A stretch of DNA of 64,000 bases from Tetranychus cinnabarinus (lineage: Eukaryota; Arthropoda; Arachnida; Trombidiformes; Tetranychidae): NCBI GenBank assembly GCA_022266195.1, contig WHVY01000001.1:16244001-16308000 (forward strand), in the 5' to 3' direction. Positions 35,292 through 46,775 of this stretch are shown here, one piece after another (position 1 is the first letter of the stretch; each line of letters opens with the position of its first letter). The notes beneath the pieces are model-generated. The model ran no database searches. It was not told where the DNA came from and saw only the letters and a list, made by a program, of their open reading frames with translations. Made by a program: the position numbers and the translations under genes.

Positions 35292-38200
35292 TATAAATCA
35301 TTAGCAATAGTAATTGACAAATTATCCGAACAAAAAATACCGAAGACAAATTCTGGTTGAAAAAAATGGGTAAATAAATTAACTAATATAAGAAGTAAAA
35401 TTGTTAAATAGCGAGATGTTCATCATAACCATAATCTGTATGAGCATCAACCACAATCTAAAGTGTAAATTGAAATTGTAATTGTAACCAGACGCGAAAA
35501 AAATTAAATCATAATCAACATAATCATTGAGACAAAGATTGAATGTTTAAAGACATTTTGTGTGAAAACCATTGTCAAAGAGCAACTCCTTTCTCAGGTT
35601 GAATACAATTTATGTCATTCATTTGATTTTAAACATGAACCCATGACTCGCCCTATTAATTGAATTAGTATGGTTATTAAATTGTGATACAACAATACAA
35701 AGAAACCAACAAACACAGTCTTCTGATCAGCCAAAATATAATAACACCACCAACTACGATATATTGAAATTAAAGTAGCAAAAATGATTCAAGTAATACA
35801 ATAAGAAGCGATTAAGGTAACCAAAAAAGGTTGATAATACCAATTCATTGATCCAATTATTAACTAAACAGTTTTGTGTATCGTTTAAAAATTAAGTTCA
35901 AACGACAATTAAAAAATATTAAAATCAGCAATTGTTGTTGTTGTTGAACAGTTGTTATAGTCGACAAATTATTAATCACAAAAAGCGTGTTGTTATACCC
36001 ATCGAAACGGGTGACAAGCTTATCAACCAGGATTGAATTATTTGATACAGTAATACAATTAATGCAAGATAAAGGAATTAACTAGGATGACAAAAGATGA
36101 TCAGGTCAAAGTGTAAGATTAACTTACCATAAATTGTCATTATAAATCCCAAACACTTAAATGGTTGCATACAAATTGTAAATCAAGGGTAAATTGTATT
36201 TTCTGGTTGCACCTTTTTACCGTTAAAGTGCAGATCCAGCAATCTTCAAACTTCATTATTTATCATTGTAATTGTAATCAGTTGATTGGCGTCCATTTGT
36301 TGTCTATTACTTGAAAAACAGAGACAAATAAAGCTGGTTAAACCAGAAATAACCCAAATCACGTCTAAAGATGAACCAGAAAAATAAAGCTAAAACATCT
36401 GTTAGACTCTTACCAGATTTACCCAAAGCTTACTTTGACTCCAATTTAACCAGAATCTATGATGATTTAGATGTTGATTAAAATGTAAATTAAAATACCG
36501 ATGAGGTTGGACGAAATGATTGATTGTTGATGCAAATTGACTTTTACTCTTGACCAAAGGATGAAGATATAAATAAAAGGTGAAACAGTTGTTTTACAAT
36601 TACATTAATTTAATTAAAACTACAAAATCCAATTGATTTTCACAAAATTTTCATGTTTTTTTTTGGTGATTTTAAATTTGATTGTTATACTAATAATATC
36701 AATAGTAGTAATAATAGTAGCAATAATGATTTGGGTTGTACAATATGAAAACCAGAAAAAGGGACAGAAAAAGGAAACAAGTGTAAACTGAAAAGGGTTG
36801 TTGATAATGTTACATTGGATTGAAAAATTAAAATGATTTTTTCATTTTTGAAATAAATCAATTAAATAGCTTAATAATTTATCCATTTTTGTCGTTTTAT
36901 TACACAAAAGCAATCAGACAATTTAATAAAAATTGTGATCTCAATGTAATGTAAGTCTGTGTAAGTTGTGTGTGTAAAGCTAACATACCAAAACATGGTT
37001 TGCTTTTGTGTATTTCAATGTGATTATTGGTGAATTGAGTGTAAAAAAACAAAAAATAGTTTGATTAATTGTTGTAGATTAATTGAATTGATTTTTGATT
37101 CTAAACATCAGATATTTAAATTAATTTTTTCCTTGCTTTCACTTTCTTTCTCTCGCTATAAAGACATTGGGACGGGAATCGGGTTAATTGATGTTGTTGT
37201 TGGTTACAATCAATACAATCAGTACAAGCAAGAGTTAACAGTTGTGACAATTAAAGGTTGGATTGGGTTTTAAAAATTGGCTTTAAAAATTGGGTTTGAA
37301 ACATAAAAAGATGACCAGAAAAAGGATTAAGCTCGTAACAATTAAACTCAAGTGATAAACGCAAGGTTGATTAAGATTAAACCAAAATAATTGAGCCTTT
37401 CTTGATTAACCTTGGTTTAACTGTACATTTAGATTATTAATTGTTCATTAATCTAGTGATTAGAAACATTAATTGCTAATTCATTTTTGGTTTGTCGCAT
37501 GAAAATGAAAAAGGGAAAACAATTTACATAAAATCAGCTGAAAACAGAAGGTACAAAATGAAGACAATTCAGATTCAACTCTTTCCACATTATTTTCGGG
37601 TTAATCAGCAAGTTGATTGATTGTGATTAACCCAGTGATTTAAATTTTGGGTTAAACATACAAAAAAAAAAGAGAAACATTGTTTTACATTGAAAGAAAC
37701 AATGAATCTGTAAAAAGTAAATCAACTTTACAAACAAAAGATGAAAAGCGTTTCTTGTTTTTGTCTTTAAATCATGATTATTTTCAACACCAATTCAGGT
37801 TTATCTTTATACTTTTGCCAGAATTGAAAAATTGTATTCAAATGATTCAAATTATTGATTATATCAAGAGACTAATATTGTTTATTAATATATATCTATA
37901 TGTGAATATTAATAATCATAATCTAAGGCAATAACAAAAATGATAAAAGTCAATTTACTTTTACAGTCTTTTAATGTCATTACTATTATATGTGTATAAG
38001 TTAGATCACTGTATTGGAGGTATTCATAGATAAGAAGCGGACCCCTTGAGGTCGAGAATCTTACCAATGAATGTCTCCAATGCAGTGATCTAACTCAAAC
38101 TTATACCAGTTTTAAACTGTATTAATGCATTCAAAAAAACAATGACTCTCCTATAAAAAAGTGGTATAAATGCAATTAGACTTGAATTATTTAAACGTGA

Positions 38201-38477
38201 TCATAATCATAATATAATAGTAACTTTAAGGTAAAAGTAAATAGCAATATAAAATGTTCAAAATAATATTTTGTTAAGGTTTGTATGTTTGATTAGGTTT
38301 GGGTTTGGGTTTGGGTTTTTTAGGTTGTTTTATCGTCAGATTTATTTCACAAAAGCCCGGCAGAGGAGAGAGAAACAAACGAAAGTAATAATTATAAGAA
38401 GTGCAATTTGATGATGATGAAGATGATGGGACAAGATTGCGGTTTAAAAAACACAGACTTTGCTAGATAATGATAAT
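35292..38477. other. Long spacer with a hairpin
   Basis: No supportable gene over 3 kb. Notable contents are the hairpin at 37994-38106 (listed separately) and a short GGGTTT run at about 38294-38318. Small open frames (for example 37061-37273, 37680-37934) lack resemblance to known proteins. Confidence 0.5.
37994..38106. ncRNA. 113-nt imperfect hairpin, candidate RNA precursor
   Basis: The left arm (GTATAAG, then TTAGATCACTG.ATTGGAG..ATTCAT) pairs with the right arm (ATGAAT..CTCCAAT.CAGTGATCTAAC, then CTTATAC). Pairing continues inward through UAAGA to a terminal GACC...GGTC. The three substitutions within the roughly 25-bp central arm are transitions that leave G-U pairs in RNA. It could be a microRNA precursor or hairpin RNA, or simply a foldback MITE; no clear target-site duplication is visible. 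Strand of transcription is unknown. Confidence 0.35.
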
Positions 38478-38744
38478 CAGGGCTTTTCACATTTTATGCC
38501 TTTCGTCTATCTTATGTAAGTGCTTTTAGGCATAAAAGATAAACCTAAGAAAAGTCCATTGATTTTCAATGGGAAAAATTATCATCAAAATTGGTCAAAA
38601 AAGGCGTCTATCTTTTAATCAGGACAGATTAAGGTTGATAAAATTGAAAAAAGAAAGGGAAAAGAAAGGGAAAAGATAGACATAGGCATAAAATTTATGC
38701 CTTTTTGATTAGAAAAATGACTCTATGCCTTTTGAAAAGCCCTG
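38478..38744. mobile_element. hAT-type MITE, 267 bp
   Basis: Terminal inverted repeats CAGGGCTTTTCA (left) and TGAAAAGCCCTG (right) are perfect over 12 bp. They are flanked by a perfect 8-bp target-site duplication ATGATAAT (38470-38477 and 38745-38752). CAGGG ends with an 8-bp duplication are diagnostic of the hAT superfamily. Inside, TATGCCT/AGGCATA occurs five times, mostly subterminal, like transposase-binding repeats. There is no coding capacity, so it depends on an element elsewhere. Confidence 0.85.
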
Positions 38745-38865
38745 ATGATAATCAACGAGAGAGATCCATTGCAATTGGCGAGTTTCTAAGTCTGTCAAAG
38801 AGATGAACCCAAAAAAAAAGATGAACATAGAAGCGGATGAATGCGATGATTAGGATGAGAGAAAA

Positions 38866-38920
38866 AAAATGATCAGGATGATGAAGATAATGATGATTAT
38901 GATCAAGATGATGATTAGAA
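38866..38920 (+). repeat. GAT-rich simple sequence
   Basis: Degenerate (GAT)n/(AT)n tract (ATGATCAGGATGATGAAGAT and following). Likely microsatellite-derived; no other feature. Confidence 0.6.
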
Positions 38921-39002
38921 CGGCAAAAATGGTTTCACCTCAAATGGAGATCACAAATGACTGTATAAAACGACTATTGAATTTCACCCTAAATTGCATC
39001 TA

Positions 39003-39170
39003 CAGTCTTTCCACACTTATTTTGACAAAAAAAAACAGCACCGTCTATTATATTGCCAATAGTACGACGAGAGTACTATTTAAATTATCCTAGCACTATT
39101 TATGCTAGGGCTAGAGTTTCGATTTCAATAGATGGCTCTGATTTTTTGTCAAATAAGTGTGGAAAGACTG
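39003..39170. mobile_element. TA-flanked MITE touching the CPEB stop codon
   Basis: The left end starts CAGTCTTTCCACACTTATTT and the right end is its reverse complement, with one T difference and a following A-run, giving about 30-bp inverted repeats. TA flanks both sides (39001-39002 and 39171-39172). The right end lies 2 bp (plus the TA) from the CPEB stop codon at 39177-39175, so the CPEB 3' UTR must begin inside this element. No coding capacity. Its ends differ from those of the mariner-type element at 42610. Confidence 0.8.
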
Positions 39171-39174
39171 TAAT

Positions 39175-42163
39175 TTAACACCATCGAAATGGTATTGCTC
39201 TGGGCCGATCTGCACCTTCTTTGACTAGGGGCTTGTGAAATTCCCTTCCTTGGCGTGAATGAATAGTTGTCCAACAATGTTCACAATAATATTGAAGACA
39301 AGTTACGTTGGCGCAAAAGAAAGGGGCAAATTTACCACCGCACCGAGCTCCTTGACATTCATCACAAATTTGATCATCCAGAACATAGGGTTTAACTTCA
39401 ACCCTTTTCTCAATGTCACCGTGTTGTAGTTGAACAAATCGAGCGCTTATTGCAGCAATGTAGCTTTGCTGGTTAGAGAAAGCTACCCGACCTGCTCCTT
39501 TAGGATATTTCAATTCAGGATCGGTATCAATTCCAGCGTAACAAACTCCCCCATAGAGACGATCCATAATCATGGCAAGTTCAACAGCTTTCAATGGTCG
39601 TGGAACTCCGCCAACAAAAACTGTCTTCCTTGGATCCAAAGGCATTGATGCATCTAACACAAAATCAGCATCACTCAATCTCCAAGGACGTATTTGCACC
39701 GGTTTATCTTTTATGGTGGGACTTGATACACACAGGTACAATTTGTCATCCTCATTAATACAAGCATCAATCAATGCTTGAACAGATGATTCATCTTGAA
39801 ATAAAAGGAAAGCATAACCTTTAGGTGGAAAGTATGATTTACTTTCAGCCTTGTGTGGCCAATCAACAACCAACGGACCAAATCGACGGAAACTTGCAGT
39901 TATTTCTTCTTCATCGATGTCTGGCGGTAAACCACCAACAAACACTTTACGAGAAAATCGTTCACCGGCTTCAGCTCCAACCGAACTTGAATCAAGAAGT
40001 GAATGATTATCTGCATCGAGACCAGTAAAGAAAGGTGATTTTCCTCGACGCCGGCCAAGATTGCGAGCTCTGAAGACTTTACGTGCTCCAACAAAATCAT
40101 CATATCCAGAGAAAGATGTTGCTGAAACGATAGAAAAAAAAAATTCCGTGAGAAGAGTGCAGAAAAAAAACAAATGATTCTATTATGATGGATTAGTGTG
40201 ATGATGATTAGAAGAAAAAAACGGTGAAAAAACACAAGTTTTAACCTGAATATTGTTGACAATTACGTGAAAAGGTTGCCAAGTTGTGGTTAAATGCAAC
40301 ACCAGAAATAGTTTACTTGAAATAGCTTATTCTAGATGTTTTTTTTGTTTAAAAACTGTTAAACAAGTTGCCATTTTAAACACATGTGTGTTTATGAAAA
40401 TTATTTCATGAACATGGAAAATTTGATGATGGAAAGAAAGGCCATTTCTCAAGCTTGATTCATCAAAGTGTATTAACAAATTTCTATAAGGTAAAAGCTG
40501 ATTGAGCTAAGAATGAATGGAAGAAAGTTGGAAATGTTTGCAAAGTTTACACACACAAATTTTTTGGCAGTTAACAAATTGAAGAGTGAAAGTAAGAAAT
40601 GCATGCTTTTTTTATTACGTAAATATCTTAAATCATAAGATATACACTATTTAAAACAGGAGAGTTAAGTAAAACATTGAATGGCCCAAAAGCAGTAGCA
40701 GTTACTATAAATACCTGAAGGTCATAATTCAATTTTTAAACTGATGAACAAAACTATGACAAGATCGGGAAAAGGAGGAAAGATGATCCCCAAAAGCGGA
40801 AAAAAAATTATCTATATAAATCCGTAATGAAACAAAATATTCATAAAAAGTGAATGTGCTTTGAAAATTGATAAAAGTTTGAATGAATTATCTGAAAAGT
40901 TGAAGTCGAAATTTTGAAAACGAATTTAAGAAACATGAATTTGGAAAAATGTTGGTGATGCTTTCTATAATGGAAAATAATAATCGTAAATAAATCACTT
41001 GGATAATAGATTTTGATTGCCAATTTTGCCGATAATTGCAAGACTAACTTTTCAACTGTTAGTACAAATATTCACTCAGTCTCTTTGGAGAATAAATTAT
41101 CCAGTAAATAGATTTAGGTTTCTTCCGGTAATCAACTGAGAATACTAACAGTCCAGCAGGAAAAAAATGAGATTGAGTTGAATCTGTTACAATTTGGTTA
41201 ACGAATTGTGAAAACAGAAGCTGAAAATTGGGTTTAAAAATTGAAAGTAGCTCTTTATTTTCGGGCGTACGGAAAAAAAATACGGAAAATGATTGATCTT
41301 GAAATCGTTAATACACTTCAAGTTAGTCTTTTGTCTCAAATGAAGGAATGAATGAGCAAAAGCGACTGTCCGCGAAGAATCTATATATAGAAGGTGAGCA
41401 GTTGTCAACAATTTACTTTCTACACGAGAATGAGATGAAAAATAGGAAAGAGAAAGTCAGAGAAGATAGAGAAAAGGAAGAAAGAGAGAAGAGAGGTGAA
41501 AGAGGAAGAGAAAGAGAGAGGAGAAAGAATGAGATGTTACTTAATAAAACATGTTCTTCTCTTTTTCTCTCCTTTACTTGTTTACTGTCTGCAAGTTGAT
41601 AAAATAAAATTAATGCTAATCATTTTTGACTTGCTATTTTGTTTTACATACCTTTGAAATGATCTTGACTTTCTCCAGATGCATTGCGCATTATCTCAAG
41701 AAGTTGTTGCTCTAAAGGATAACGAAGGTTATCTAGAGGGTTACTCGAACCATTGCCCATTGCCCCGGCCATTGAAGATGATATCATAGATTGTTGACTC
41801 ATGTTTGGAGTTGATTTTTTCATAGGTGAAATTACATGAAAATTTGGCACTGGTTTCTTGGTATGTCCTCCTAACGGATTACTCAAACTGCTCCATGGAT
41901 TAGAATTAACAAGGGCTTGACTAGCACGTGATGACCATTGATTAGATACGGTGTTACCGGTATATGGACCGTTCCAGGCTACGTTAGGATAAGACTTGAA
42001 AAGACTAGAAGAGGATGCTGAGCTAACTGATCCTCCGGCAAGATCAGATCCTGACAAGGCTTGCTGTTGTAATTGTGGTGGTGAAGTTGGTTGAACTGAA
42101 AGTGAACCTAGTACCCCTGGTCCTCCTTGTAGACTAGATCCAGTAGCTTCGGCTAAGGGTTGT

Positions 42164-42198
<35 letters not shown>

Positions 42199-42366
42199 AG
42201 ATGCTTGAAGCTGCGCCTGAGGTGAACCTCCGGATGATGATGATGTTGATGATGATGATGATTCTCCTTGTTGAACAGATCCAGAGGCTCCAGAAATTGA
42301 TTGTTGTTGTTGTTGAATTGAAACTTGAGGTGATCCTTGCTGCTGGTGATCCTGGCTATAACTCAT
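39175..42366 (-). CDS. CPEB: CPEB2-4/Orb2-type RNA-binding protein
   Basis: Two coding exons, 42366-41652 and 40121-39175, join in phase across a 1.5-kb intron to 553 aa. Exon 1 (about 238 aa) is Q-, S- and G-rich with an uninterrupted run of 13 glutamines (residues 57-69) encoded by mixed CAA/CAG. Exon 2 holds RRM1 (RKVFVGGLPPDIDEEEIT; RNP1-like GYAFLLFQ), RRM2 (KTVFVGGVPRPLKAVELA) and the C-terminal zinc-binding ZZ domain (CDECQGARCGGKFAPFFC, QYYCEHCW, HSRQGREFHKPLVKEG), ending AIPFRWC. These are the hallmarks of CPEB2-4/Orb2, which bind U-rich 3' UTR elements and control translation, notably at synapses and in germ cells. The glutamine-rich N terminus recalls the prion-like region of Orb2 and Aplysia CPEB. 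Mobile elements flank both ends. Confidence 0.93.
40122..41651 (-). other. CPEB intron with a purine-rich tract
   Basis: GTATG donor at 41651 and TTTCAG acceptor at 40122. On the plus strand 41435-41535 is an almost pure A/G run (GAGAAGAGAGGTGAAAGAGG and similar), a polypyrimidine tract in the sense of the gene. No other genes seen. Confidence 0.7.
42163..42204 (-). repeat. CAG/CAA codon repeat
   Basis: Trinucleotide tract encoding 13 consecutive glutamines in CPEB exon 1. CAG and CAA are mixed, which usually stabilises such tracts against slippage. Confidence 0.85.
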
Positions 42367-42609
42367 CTTAAAAAAACGAACACACTTTACTTTTAAAAAT
42401 TAATTAATTTAATTGACAAGATATTTATATTTTTTAGGACTAATTCACCATTTATTTTACACCAGCAACTCAGTTTTCAGTTTCAGGATGAGAAATAAGA
42501 GTTGGCCGTTAGAGGTAGCCACTCAGTTAGTTACTGTAACCAAGGAACAGAGTACTAGGGGGAAACCAAGAAATAAAAAAAAGTAAAGTTCCGTAAACAT
42601 TCAGATGTA

Positions 42610-44060
42610 AAGGGTGTAACAAGTTATAGCTTGCAAATGAAGGAGGTGGCATAAAAATTTTACTTACATTATCTTCCAATTTGATGATATTGATGGAGAT
42701 GATAAGATGATAGTGATGGTGAATGATGATAATGAAAAACCAAAGACATGAATCAAAAACAAAACAAAAATCAAAATAATAATAAATTATTTAATGTCAG
42801 CTGAGGTCAAAAACAAAATGCGATCCACGTCGATCTGAACACTTATCAATTCTTAATGAAAAATTTCTGATTGTATTCCTCAACATATCGATGGTCACCG
42901 TTTTAAATTGATTTGTTATGGAGGCCTTTAATTCACTTTTTGTTCGAGGGTTGCTCGATCTGACTTTGTCTTCAACAAAGCCCCATAAAAAGTAATCAAG
43001 TGGGTTGAGATCAGGGGAGTTTGATGGCCAAGAAAAGTCAGATCGACGACTAATTATTTTTTCACCGAAAAATTGGGTTAACAAAGACAAAGTGTTATCG
43101 GTACAATGAGGCGTAGCGCCATCTTGTTGGAAATAGATACTATCGATATTACTTTCAACTTTGGCCAATTCGGGAATGAAAAAATTCTGGATGCATTCTT
43201 GGTATGTCCATTGGTTAACGTTCGAAGTGAAAAAATAGGGTCCGATTAAACCATAACTACTGAGAGCAGCCCAAACATGGACACTGTCTGGATGAGCAAC
43301 TAAAGGATTGACAGTTGGATTTTCAGGTCGAGATGGTAACCAAGTTCGATGGTTTTGACGATTTAATCCTCCATATAACGTGAAAATCTTCTCATCAGAG
43401 AACCAGATTTTTATGTCTAATTGATTCAACCTTATCATCTCCTTTACCCGATAGCAAAAAACAAACCTTCCATCTTTCTGTTCCTGTGTTAATTTTTGCC
43501 CTTCGAATGGTTTATATGGATACAATTTATTTTTCGTCCAAATTCGATGTACAGTCATATGACTACAGTTGGTCCGAGCTCCAGCCTTTCTCAGTGATAA
43601 TGTTGGTTCCTGAGTAACAATTTCCATCAATTCATTCTCCTTTTGTGATCTTTGTTTTCTCTTCACTTTAACCTTTTGAACCGATCCAGTTTCATTGAAT
43701 TTATTCACTAAATTTAACATACCCTGTCTACTCATCGGTTGTAAACCTGAAGCCACCAATTCTTTGTTCACCTCATTACACCGTTCAACATCACTTTCAT
43801 GGAAACGATAAACCATGAAATATGTCACCAGGACCTTACTTCGATATTTACACTGAGTATTCATCATGAAATTAAGTTAATTTACTACACGTGTTTAAGG
43901 TTTTGTTTTGTTTTTGATTCATGTCTTTGGTTTTTCATTATCATCATTCACCATCACTATCATCTTATCATCTCCATCAATATCATCAAATTGGAAGATA
44001 ATGTAAGTAAAATTTTTATGTCACCTCCTTCATTTGCAAGCTATAACTTGTTACACCCTT
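42610..44060 (-). mobile_element. Complete mariner-type transposon
   Basis: The element is bounded by TA dinucleotides (42608-42609 and 44061-44062). It has nearly perfect 160-bp inverted repeats, 42610-42769 and 43901-44060, both starting AAGGGTGTAACAAGTTATAG from the outside, with one mismatch noticed. It carries an uninterrupted transposase. Its left end lies 243 bp upstream of the CPEB start codon. Long, nearly identical ends and an intact frame suggest recent insertion. Confidence 0.9.
42797..43867 (-). CDS. Mariner-type transposase
   Basis: A single 356-aa frame fills the space between the two inverted repeats. An N-terminal helix-turn-helix-like region (residues about 20-115: SRQGMLNLVNKFNETGSVQ, LSLRKAGARTNCSHMTVHRI) is followed by the catalytic core. 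Core motifs are WFSDEKIFTLYG (D158), HVWAALSSYGLIGPYFF, YFQQDGATPH (D249) and WPSNSPDLNPLDYFLWG (D286). Counting residues between the second and third catalytic aspartates gives 36, so a D,D36D arrangement instead of the D,D34D of classical mariners or D,D34E of Tc1. It would cut and paste DNA at TA sites. No stops or frameshifts, so it may be active. It is transcribed in the same direction as CPEB. Confidence 0.88.
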   Translation of the reverse strand: MMNTQCKYRSKVLVTYFMVYRFHESDVERCNEVNKELVASGLQPMSRQGMLNLVNKFNETGSVQKVKVKRKQRSQKENELMEIVTQEPTLSLRKAGARTNCSHMTVHRIWTKNKLYPYKPFEGQKLTQEQKDGRFVFCYRVKEMIRLNQLDIKIWFSDEKIFTLYGGLNRQNHRTWLPSRPENPTVNPLVAHPDSVHVWAALSSYGLIGPYFFTSNVNQWTYQECIQNFFIPELAKVESNIDSIYFQQDGATPHCTDNTLSLLTQFFGEKIISRRSDFSWPSNSPDLNPLDYFLWGFVEDKVRSSNPRTKSELKASITNQFKTVTIDMLRNTIRNFSLRIDKCSDRRGSHFVFDLS

Positions 44061-44062
44061 TA

Positions 44063-46775
44063 ATTCACCAAACTGGAAATAACTTTTCTCATGCTATTCT
44101 CACTAAAATTACAGTTACCTACATTTTTTAAATCAGTGTTTAATCATAACGGTTAACATCTTCAATAATCAACCTGAATCCATCAGCTGATTAAGTGATA
44201 AAAATCATCTCGTACAAATAAACCAGAAAATAATGGATGAATGAACCGATTAAGATTCATCTTTTGAAACAATATGATGAATTTTGAAATATCGAAACTT
44301 CTTTTCTTGATATTCAGTGAACAAAATAGTTTTGGTTAAACTTAATGACTGGTAATTAATATTGACTCACTCATGGAAAATTTAGTATTTTAAATCCACA
44401 AATTCAAGCGTTTTTGATCAAAACACCATCGTTGTTTGTCAACATTAATAGTTATTTATCTTCAAAGATTATCGGTAACAATTAATTTATACTACGTTTT
44501 TAGCCTGCCAACTCTCAAGTCGACAACAAATCAGGATTACCATTTTATATTGAAGGCAATAACAAACGAGAGCTTTAAGATTTGAAACAAAATAAAATGT
44601 CTTGTGAGTACAAGAAAGATATCTTGACGTAACCAATTTAACTATGATAGATAATCAATTCCCAATTCTATTCATTGGTTTGTTGACAGAACTTTCATAG
44701 CTATGGAAGCATGGAATGAAATTATTTCTAAACCAAACCAGGAAAGTTGAATTCCCTGACGCTCATCAATGCACAGACTATGAAAATGAACGTTTGAAGA
44801 ATGACCTGATATACAAGTAAGTTTACCTTTAATTTCTTTTCCCACAAATTTTCAACTATATTAAAACAATTTTCGTACTTTTCAATATTTTCACAGATCT
44901 CGGTGGCCTGAGTAATGGCTTTCAAAGTTAAAACTGGCCAAGCTACCATTAATTCAGATTTCATTATTTCTGAACTCCATTATCAACAGAAATCAAATAA
45001 TCTCAACATGAATGGCATTATTTTTCATTGTCAGCTTCATCGAATACCAAAGATCCAAATATACAAAGGGAATCAACATCTATTATTCAACATCAGGGAA
45101 AGATTTGATTCTAATAATCAAGATTGCTCAAATATCCAGTAAAATTTTCTTCAACTCAGCTGACTGCTATATTGCATTGATAGCATGATTAAAGCTATCT
45201 TTAATTGTGGAAACCCATTTAATCTAAATCGTTCAAAATAAAGGCTAGCAATTTGAAACCATTCATTGTGCCTAAAATCACAAGAAAATTATTATATTAA
45301 TAGAACGATATTACTTAATTTTAATGGTCAACATACGCCGTCTGATTACAATTGGATTGGGATGATCACAATCATAATATTTAACTAATTATGGATCTGT
45401 TTAAGCAAGAATACTGAGAGAAATACTCAAGAAATGAATTTTATTATTTAAATATTGTACAATCAAAGGACTATTAGCTCTGCAATTTGTTAATCAATCC
45501 ATTTTCCTCAAGATACCAGATTTTTTCCAAATGTTAGCAATCCCAAACTATAATTACATGACAGACTCCAACAGCCTGAAGATGATTTTAATTGACCAAT
45601 TAATCAAATCGTTTTGAACAGTAAATTTGATTGTTTAAAAAAGTGTTGAAATGCAATTGACTATGTAATTGTAATTACAGTTTTGAGTTTGAATAAATTG
45701 AAATGAAAAACCTGACCTGGACTTGATGACAACTTAAACTGTAACCTTTTTTTTCAATTTTCATAAATTGTCTGAACTGTAATAGACATCAATAATCAAC
45801 TTTATGCTACATTGCAAAATCAATCTATTTTTTTACCTTTATCAAGTTTATCAAATCAAAATAATTTAAATTGCTACCAATAAATTATGAAACTGGTTTT
45901 TAATCAACGGCATATTCAACTGTCGTTTTAAAGTAAAACCTTTTTTGTGTGTGTGTTCAATTGATAATAATTACTGATTTAACTTTAACTATCCTTCAAT
46001 TGGTAATGTGAAATCATTTTGACAAAAAAATCAATTATCAATTGACTTGGAAATTATGTTTACCAACAAAATATAAGCAAAAATGATCAATTACTTACCT
46101 TTGTTGACCTTATTTTGCTCTCTTCGGATTTTCAATTGAATCTTTTCCATCAAAGTAAGTAAATTATGTTCAATAATTATCCTTGATTGACTAGAAAGTG
46201 TGAATAAAAGTTGAAACTTATCATCATCATTCAACATAATCTGAATCGTTTAACAAGAAACACCAATTTGAAGACAAACGATTGACTGTGTCTTTTGTAG
46301 TTAGCCGTGAAATCAACTTCATCATAAACAACAAACTATCAAGTACAAAGCAATCAAGATTGTAGAGTAGAGAGAGTAAGATGAAGATGATTATTATTGT
46401 TATTATTATTATTATGGTGATGATGATGATAATGATGAGAGCCTAGACCAGTGAGCGAGATACTCACTGAAAAATTAGCTCTCAAACTTGAAAGCGTTCT
46501 CATCAGCACTTTTATTTACTACCTCAACTGGCTTGACTCGTTCTCATAACGTCTCTATGTATGTCTCTTCCATATTAACTTTAGGGCCATCTTGTTGATC
46601 TTTACCCAAATAACGGACCCATCTGTGGTCCAATTGGTCTAGCGTTTTAAATTGTATCAACTGTTGTCCACTGGTTATTGATTAACTGGAGATATCATTG
46701 GTTTGTTAACTGATCACTTTGCTGGTCCATTTATTTTGGTTTGTTTGCAACTCGGATTACACAAAAGGCTAACCA
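44063..46775. other. Spacer between the transposon and the Kir gene
   Basis: No convincing gene. A 78-codon minus-strand frame at 44728-44964 has a helical stretch and a hydrophobic end but no recognised family. An ATT/GAT microsatellite lies at 46389-46437, about 340 bp before the Kir start. Confidence 0.5.
46389..46437 (+). repeat. ATT/GAT microsatellite
   Basis: Run of ATTATTATTGTTATTATTAT continuing into GATGATGATGATAATGATGA. Lies in the presumed 5' region of the Kir gene. Confidence 0.7.

Noticed and set aside
38294..38318. GGGTTT run as possible interstitial telomeric repeat
   Set aside because: Only about three to four units, six-base GGGTTT rather than the arthropod TTAGG repeat, so no telomeric meaning can be claimed.
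44728..44964. 78-codon minus-strand frame with a hydrophobic end, possible receptor fragment
   Set aside because: A stop lies five codons upstream, no family motif is visible, and the only GT-AG pair inside it would give a 21-bp intron, which is too short.
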